Assembly: GCF_000247695.1 (NCBI RefSeq)
Contig: NW_004624795.1
Location: forward strand, 7,768,316-7,832,315
Direction of reading: 5' to 3'
Length of the DNA stretch: 64,000 nt
Origin: Heterocephalus glaber
Taxonomy: Eukaryota; Chordata; Mammalia; Rodentia; Bathyergidae
Shown: in pieces, positions 58,561 through 64,000 of the stretch
Layout of the letters: each line of letters starts with the position of its first letter
Position numbering within the stretch: position 1 is the first letter of the stretch
Program-made: the position numbers and the translations under genes
Notes under the pieces: model-generated
Told to the model about the DNA's origin: nothing
Databases searched by the model: none
What the model saw: only the letters and a program-made list of their open reading frames with translations

Positions 58561-60029
58561 CAAGGAGGAGAAAGAAGAAAATAAACGTGATCTGAGCAGA
58601 TCAATAATGTATCAATGACTAACTACCATCTGATTAATAAAGAAGAAAAATATAACAAGTCCAGGTAATATAAGTAGGAGATTTGTGCTATTAGATTATA
58701 TCTAATTATATCTAGATATAATGCCATAAGCTGAAGACAGCGAATATACGTTTTCACAAGTACTTTTTTCTGTTTTGAAAATTTCACAATTGTCCCCTCT
58801 CGGGGATCAAACAGGGATTTTAGAAGTTTAAAAGTTGAGTTGAGAATAAAATAGTAATGACTTACATCTAAACATGTTTAAAAAGCACCACCATTATTGC
58901 AATATTTAGAACTTAAAAGGGTTTGTTTTTAATTGTTTTTGAGATATAAAAGTGCTCCTATTGTCCTGAAATAAAATATAAATATGAAATTCCATTAACA
59001 GATGATAGGATCCTCAGCTCTCACTCCTACAGCACTTGACTAAGGCAGTGAGCGATCTCTACTTAATCCCATCCTGAAGCCCTGCACACTCTGAGCTCCA
59101 AGAGCCAGTCCTGGCTCCAGACAGAGGTGATACAAAGAGCCCCATGCTATTTTGGGCTCAGCTTTGAGTATTTATTGCTTCCAATTCTAACCCAGCTTTG
59201 GAATCAGATTTCCAATAACATGGTTCCTAATTTCTTTGATCATCTCCCCTATGTGTGGATTTAATGAGTTGTAAACCATTTCTCCTCACCTTATTGAAAT
59301 TGTCACCACTATTTTTCTGATGCTGGCTTCTGAACTAAGGTATATTTTGACAGTTTTCTCTGCTTGAGGAATCACAAAAATGTTTTTCCATTATCTACTG
59401 GAAAATAAATGAAGACTTGGACCCTTACTACATACAAAAAGCATTTTTCAATGACTGAAGCTTGAGTCTGATTGGAGAACTCCTATCCCTATCTCTAATA
59501 GTCATAAAGCCATAACACCACCACCAGCAGCAATATTGCAGCCTGATATCCTCTCCTTTTTCACTCATCCTTTTCTGCATAGTCTCATTCCTTCTAGAAT
59601 TAGAGGTGTCTGTAAGAAAAAATAAATGAGGCAAAGATAGTTTTTGCACAATAATATGTTGAAGTTATACTCTGAGAGGAAGTCTGTGCAGTGTAAAGGG
59701 GTTTGTTAAGAATGGGATTACTCTCCAGCAGAAGGATCTATAATTACCACTCAGAGTGGTAGGTTTGAAAGAAGCCCCCCCCTTTCAAGAATGGAACTCC
59801 CTGACCTTTAGGAGAGAGTAGAGGAGATGAAAAATAAGGAGGGGAGAGAAGGAGAAAGAAAGAGGAAGACAGCCACTAAAGGGACTCCATTGTGTGACCT
59901 AATTAGTTATTCCATAGGAGAAGTAAAGATACATTTTGTTCTACTTCTGGTCTCTGGGAGTTCATGATTGCCTAATGGTGATTTTTATTTTCATGAGAAC
60001 AGATTTTAACATATATGTCCTCAAACTAA
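58561..60029. other. Unassigned intergenic sequence
   Basis: Contains a purine-rich stretch at 59810-59880. No gene or clear repeat. Confidence 0.4.
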
Positions 60030-60480
60030 TTAAGGGGGAATCCCACCACCAACAGCACCACACAATTAGCATTTTTTTCTTGTCTGATTGCTTTGGCTAG
60101 TAATTCTATAACTATTTTGAGTAGAAATGGATAGAATAGGAATTCTTTTATTCCTGATCTTAGAGGAAAAGCTTTCAGTTTTTCACTGTTGAATATGATA
60201 CAGCTGTGTGTTTGGCATTTATGTTTCTTCAACATGTAGTTGGTTGAGCATTTGTACCTTGAAAATCTATTTGATTTTGTCCAATGTTTTTATGGTATGT
60301 ATTGAGATGATCATGTAATTTTTATCCTACATTCTATTCATGTAGGGTATCATGATTATTGATTTGCCTATTGTAAAGCATTCTTGCATGCTGAGGATAA
60401 ATCCCAGTGATTGTATTTTATGACTCTTACTGTCCTCTTGAATTCAATTTGCTAGCACAGTTATGTAATGCAAAATCATA
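60030..60480 (-). mobile_element. L1 ORF2 fragment, antisense
   Basis: Antisense ORF2 text: GGGTATCATGATTATTGATT, AGCATTCTTGCATGCTGAGG, and ATAAATCCCAGTGATTGTAT, a well-conserved L1 reverse-transcriptase-region landmark. Confidence 0.85.
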
Positions 60481-60631
60481 TTTCAGTCAATGGTAGACTT
60501 TATATACTACAGTATATACCATATGGTCTCTGTGTGTATAGTCCCTGAAAGTACACTGTATGATGTTCATCAGTGATGAAATTCCTAGTAGCTCATTTCT
60601 TAGAATTATCCCCATTGCTAAGTGATACATA
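60481..60631 (+). mobile_element. Tigger/MER2-type DNA transposon remnant
   Basis: Starts TTCAGTCAATGGTAGAC. The 3' end GTACACTGTATGATGTTCAT, then ATTATCCCCATTGCTAAGTG, matches the expected terminal part of Tigger1/MER2. The internal part is deleted. Confidence 0.75.
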
Positions 60632-60739
60632 ATTTTATTAGGAATTTTTGCATTCAAATTGGAAAGGAAGAAATAAAATTATCTCAGTTTAGGATGACAT
60701 GATCTTATATTTTAAAACATCTGCAGACTTCACAAAAAC

Positions 60740-61095
60740 CTATTATTTATTATATTTTTATTAGTACATATTTGCCATACATAATGATCACATTCATCAT
60801 AGGGAATTTGTACCTGTACATAATGTATCTTAATTATTTTTCCCCATTCCCCATCCCCTCCCTTTAACCCTTCTTCCTGTCCCGATTTACAAAAGCTTTG
60901 TTTCTAGTTTTTCCCTCTATTCTCTTTTTTGAAAAAAAATTCTTTTCCCTTTCTTCCCTTCCCACTTCCCCCTCCCCTGTTCCCCTTCCCATTTGAACAG
61001 GTTCTTTCTATTTTGCAATATCTATCCTCCATTTTGCTCCCTATTCACCCTTTTAGATTCTCATACAAGAGAAACAATGTGCTCTCCAAGTACTG
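60740..61095 (-). mobile_element. L1 3'UTR fragment, antisense
   Basis: TTAGTACATATTTGCCATAC, TTGTACCTGTACATAATG, and a pyrimidine-rich block parallel the copies at 8570 and 52331. Confidence 0.75.
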
Positions 61096-61129
61096 TATAA
61101 GTTAAGCTGAATACAGGGCATAAAAACCC

Positions 61130-61640
61130 TTATTAGAACAAATACACTAATCCAGTGTAATTGCAAGACACAAAATTGACATATAAAAATCCATTGCATT
61201 TCTGTATACTAACAATGAATCATTCAGAGGAAATTAAGATAATAATCCATTCACAATAGAATCTAAAAGAATAAAGTGCATGAGAATAAATTGAACAAAG
61301 GATGTGAAAAACTTGTAGCCTGAAAAGAAATAAAAATAGCTAAAATTATACACTCAATTTAAATAAAAGGGAACATTATCATTTTCAACAAAATGAATGA
61401 ACCTAGAGATCATTATGTTAAATGAAATAAGCCAATCACAGGATAAGTACTGCATGGTTCCTTTTGGAAGAGATATCTATAATAACCAAATTCACACAAG
61501 CAGAGAATACATCATGCTTGCCAATAGCTAGGAGTGGAGGAAATGGGGAGCTGTTACTCAATGGGTTTAGAGTTTCAGTTATGCTAGATGAACAAATTCT
61601 AGAATCTGTTATGCAACATAGTGCCCATAGTTAATCCAAT
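61130..61640 (+). mobile_element. L1 ORF2 fragments, sense
   Basis: Two joined pieces: CTGTATACTAACAATGAATC to about 61370, and GAACCTAGAGATCATTATGT, then TGTTACTCAATGGGTTTAGAG. These are landmarks of the ORF2 C-terminal half and 3' end of old L1. Not open. Confidence 0.8.
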
Positions 61641-61670
61641 ATTAATGCACTTCAAGATTTGTGTTGCTGC

Positions 61671-61749
61671 TTTGGCAGTATTGGAGGTTGAACTCAATGC
61701 TTCACATATGCTGAACACGTGCTATATCACTGAGCTACATCCACAGCCC
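61671..61749 (-). mobile_element. ID-type SINE, diverged
   Basis: TTGGCAGTATTGGAGGTTGA to CACTGAGCTACATCCACAG is a reverse ID-like body with many substitutions. Confidence 0.7.
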
Positions 61750-61798
61750 ATTAAGATTTGTTACAAGGGTAGATCTCATGTCGAGTGTGCTTGCCAAA

Positions 61799-61855
61799 TA
61801 CACACACACGCACACACACACGCACACACCACCACCACCACCATCATCACCACCA
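61799..61855. repeat. (CA)n(CAC)n compound microsatellite
   Basis: CA array with two CG interruptions, passing into CAC and CAT triplets. Adjoins the diverged ID SINE. Confidence 0.9.
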
Positions 61856-63239
61856 ATAGCAATGAAAATACCAATAACAACAACAAAACAAAAGCAAAGA
61901 ACCACAAGAAACCTGGGAGGTACTAGATACATGTATTAATTTTTTTGTGGTCTCAGTTTCACACATGTTTGCATATGTCCAAACTCAGAGTCATCATATG
62001 GTAAACATTAAATATGTGAAGCTCTTTTGTACATCAGCTAAACTTTAGTAAAGCTGCTAAAATGCTTGAAGAGTAAGCTAAATTGTAATGTCAGCATTTC
62101 ATCAGGTTGGTGAGATTAAAAAATTAATTATAATAAAGACAACTAGAACAAAACAACAATGACTAGTGAAGGCTTATATCGGACACCACTTTGTGAAGAG
62201 CCAGCTAAGCCAGGCTTTCTCTGTGTCCTTATAATACCTGATTTTTGCAGGCTTCCTTCTCAATGAATTGGAAAATCCAGTGCCACCTGTGAGTACAGAA
62301 ATACCTTGGAGGCACTGGTGCCAGGGGAGTTCATGAGCAGGGACTAAAATAGGGCAGACTATTTTTTCCTAGGAGTCTGACTACCTAGAGGGCTGCCTTC
62401 TCTGTATTGAAGCTGCTTTGTTCATTTCTCAGTGACAAGCACCTTGTGGCTGTCAGGACAAGACCCTTGGAAGCCCAGAGCTGAAGTAGGAGACAGCCTT
62501 TCCTTTCCAGGCCCTGACTGAATCACTGTTCTCTGAGGATTGCTCTTGAACAAGCTCTGAGAGACGACCGCTGAGCTGTGCAACTATTCAGGCTTGTCAC
62601 AAGCACGGAATTTCACTTTGTGGCAGACCAGAGGGTGATTAGCTAGAGGGCCGATGACATTTTGCCAACCTGGGTGGCAGATGTTTTCAGCTGTCTCTGG
62701 GGATGCTTCCTCTCACCAAAAAGGCCCTGCACTTGGTCCTCTCCTCACCTGCTGCTACCCACTACCATTACCTCTAGCTGCACCCTTGAAGTGTTAGGAT
62801 TTTGCAGGTGCTACTTGGTGAGCTAAGTCTGAAGGGAAATAAATCCTGAAAGCGAAGGTAATTTGTCAGTGCAATATTGAAACAAAGAGGGGAGAAGGAA
62901 CACTTCAGCAAAAGCCAAACTCACTAACCTTTCCAAAATAACTGTATTTAATTTGAGCTGAATCAGGAGGACAGTTTAAGATGTCTCATGTATTTATAAG
63001 CGGCATGTACAGGCTTCGTTTTATCCCAAAGAATGCCTGTAATGTCGTTTCTCTGCACATGCATATTCCCGGTCCTAAGCTGAGTTCTGCATTCTCCATA
63101 CCATCTGGAGCCTCAGTCTCTGACACTAGGAAGTACTCGTGCATCTGCTGGGTTCACCTTAGGGCTGTTTCCCAACTATTACTTCCTTCCTTGACTTTCT
63201 CACTCCTTCCTTCACCCCTATGCCTCACTCAAAAAGAGG
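61856..63239. other. Unassigned intergenic sequence left of the L1 5' end
   Basis: More GC-balanced than its surroundings from about 62200. No exon or repeat recognised. The L1 insertion point and its left duplication cannot be fixed because the L1 3' end is outside. Confidence 0.4.
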
Positions 63240-63867
63240 TTCCTTAGTCGTGCGGAACACGCCAAATCAGCCTGCTGCAGACAGGCAGGTCTGCAGACAC
63301 CCTATCGAGGTCCCGAGTCACACTGAACATGCCGAATCACCCCACGCTCCAGCAACAATCCAATGGACACCCCCCCCACCCGCACCCTGCTCCTCTGTAC
63401 AGCCACCTGGTTCCACACTACAAAGACGCAGAGGACACCAGACCACCAGACCATGGTACAGAGTCCCACTACTCCCAGCCCAGAGATAGGGGCTTCTGAG
63501 CCGCCGTCCCACTGCTCCTGGTCCAGAGGAAAGGGCTTCCTGGCCACCATCCCTCCCGCTGCTCCCAGCCCAGAGGAAAGGGCTTTTGGGCCACCTATGT
63601 CCCACTGCTCCTGGCCCAGAGGAAGGGACTTCCAGGCCTCCATCCCTCCTACTGCTCCTGGCCCAGAGGTAGGGGCTTCTGAGCCGCCATCTCACTGCTC
63701 CTGGACCAGAGGAAGGGGTTTCCCAGGCACCATCCCTCCTGATGCTCTCAGTCCACAGGAAAGGGCTTTTGGGCAACCATCCCTACCACTGCTCCCGGCC
63801 CCTGTCCCACATCTCCCAGCTCAGACGAGGTAATCCATGCAGGTGCCAACAGCAACCCCCAGTCAAA
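63240..63867 (+). mobile_element. L1 5'UTR with tandem higher-order repeat
   Basis: CpG-containing GC-rich sequence that directly precedes an L1 ORF1 start. A 70-bp-spaced pair (63248 and 63318) shares the order GAACA, GCC, AATCA. From 63465 to about 63800 there are eight units built on ACTGCTCCNGGCCCAGAGG. The ACTGCTCC-equivalent starts lie at 63468, 63511, 63558, 63604, 63651, 63694, 63741 and 63788 (spacings 43, 47, 46, 47, 43, 47, 47), so the pattern repeats every 183-184 bp. Monomer-type 5'UTRs act as internal promoters in rodent L1. The long open frames here on both strands are a by-product of the tandem repetition. Confidence 0.85.
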
Positions 63868-64000
63868 ATGAGAAAAAAAGTAAATAAGTCTCAAAACCAG
63901 ACTTCCAGATCAACTACAGCAACCCCAAAGGGAAATGAGATGGAACACTCTGATACTCAACCACCTGGACCCACTGAAATGGCATCAAAAGGGGATCTGG
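63868..64000 (+). CDS. L1 ORF1 N-terminus (runs off the window)
   Basis: ATG at 63868 in the context TCAAAATGAG opens a frame of 44 codons with no stop to the last base. The translation begins MRKKVNKSQNQTS and is Lys/Ser/Thr/Gln-rich, like the disordered N-terminal tail of mammalian L1 ORF1 proteins (the RNA chaperone of the L1 RNP). It directly follows the 5'UTR array. This suggests a relatively recent 5'-complete L1, but the coiled coil, RRM and ORF2 lie outside, so intactness is unknown. The identity is inferred from position and composition. Confidence 0.75.
   Translation, partial: MRKKVNKSQNQTSRSTTATPKGNEMEHSDTQPPGPTEMASKGDL

Noticed and set aside
61799..61855. CRISPR-like regular repeats
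   Set aside because: Simple CA/CAC microsatellite with no spacers. No CRISPR arrays are expected or seen in this eukaryotic DNA.
63302..63833. Open frames of 113-156 codons with repeated Ser-Gly-Pro-type peptides
   Set aside because: They are products of the tandem L1 5'UTR units, open on both strands because the unit lengths nearly keep frame.

Overview
This is mammalian nuclear DNA, most likely from a rodent. It is dominated by interspersed repeats: LINE-1, old L2 and MIR, ERVL/MaLR-type LTRs, hAT and Tigger fossils, and tRNA-derived SINEs of the ID type, plus composite B1-ID SINEs of the kind known from squirrel-related rodents. There are many CA/GT microsatellites and one large CpG island, and no operon-like or bacterial organisation. 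The species cannot be fixed from the sequence alone.

The only host protein-coding gene I can support is CA10 (carbonic anhydrase-related protein 10) on the minus strand. Its first coding exon lies at 23825-23885 and encodes the 20-residue signal-peptide start followed by a clean GT splice donor. The CpG island at about 23590-26640 holds the promoter and 5' leader, with a short CGG repeat, a chain of overlapping upstream reading frames, good splice donors on both strands and a Z-DNA-prone CG/CA tract. Positions 1-23824 are then the start of CA10's first large coding-region intron. Positions above about 26640 are the upstream intergenic desert. I did not find CA10 exon 2 in the window.

Intron side (1-23.8 kb): L2 and LTR fossils, a truncated SMC3 retrocopy inserted inside a hAT element (6704-7243), an L1 3' end with a perfect 15-bp target-site duplication (8570-8994), an L1 ORF1/ORF2 junction fragment on the minus strand (about 9500-10160), an L1 ORF2/3'UTR fragment (about 11880-12965), a young ID SINE with a perfect 18-bp duplication (18629-18718), and a very short hAT MITE (19283-19362).

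Upstream side (26.6-64 kb): more L1, SINE and LTR copies, a MER5A-like and a MER20-like element, a Tigger remnant, a second copy of the short hAT MITE (56518-56590), an AT-rich palindromic patch around 45.38 kb, and a CTCF-like site near 36.0 kb. At the right edge is the 5' end of an L1 (from about 63240). Its 5'UTR is a tandem array of 43-47 bp units arranged in a 183-bp higher-order period, followed by an ORF1 that is still open at the window end.

I see no previously undescribed multi-gene system. The points most worth a second look are the upstream-ORF chain on the CA10 leader, the nested SMC3/hAT event, the two-copy hAT MITE with preserved 8-bp duplications, and the higher-order L1 5'UTR array.
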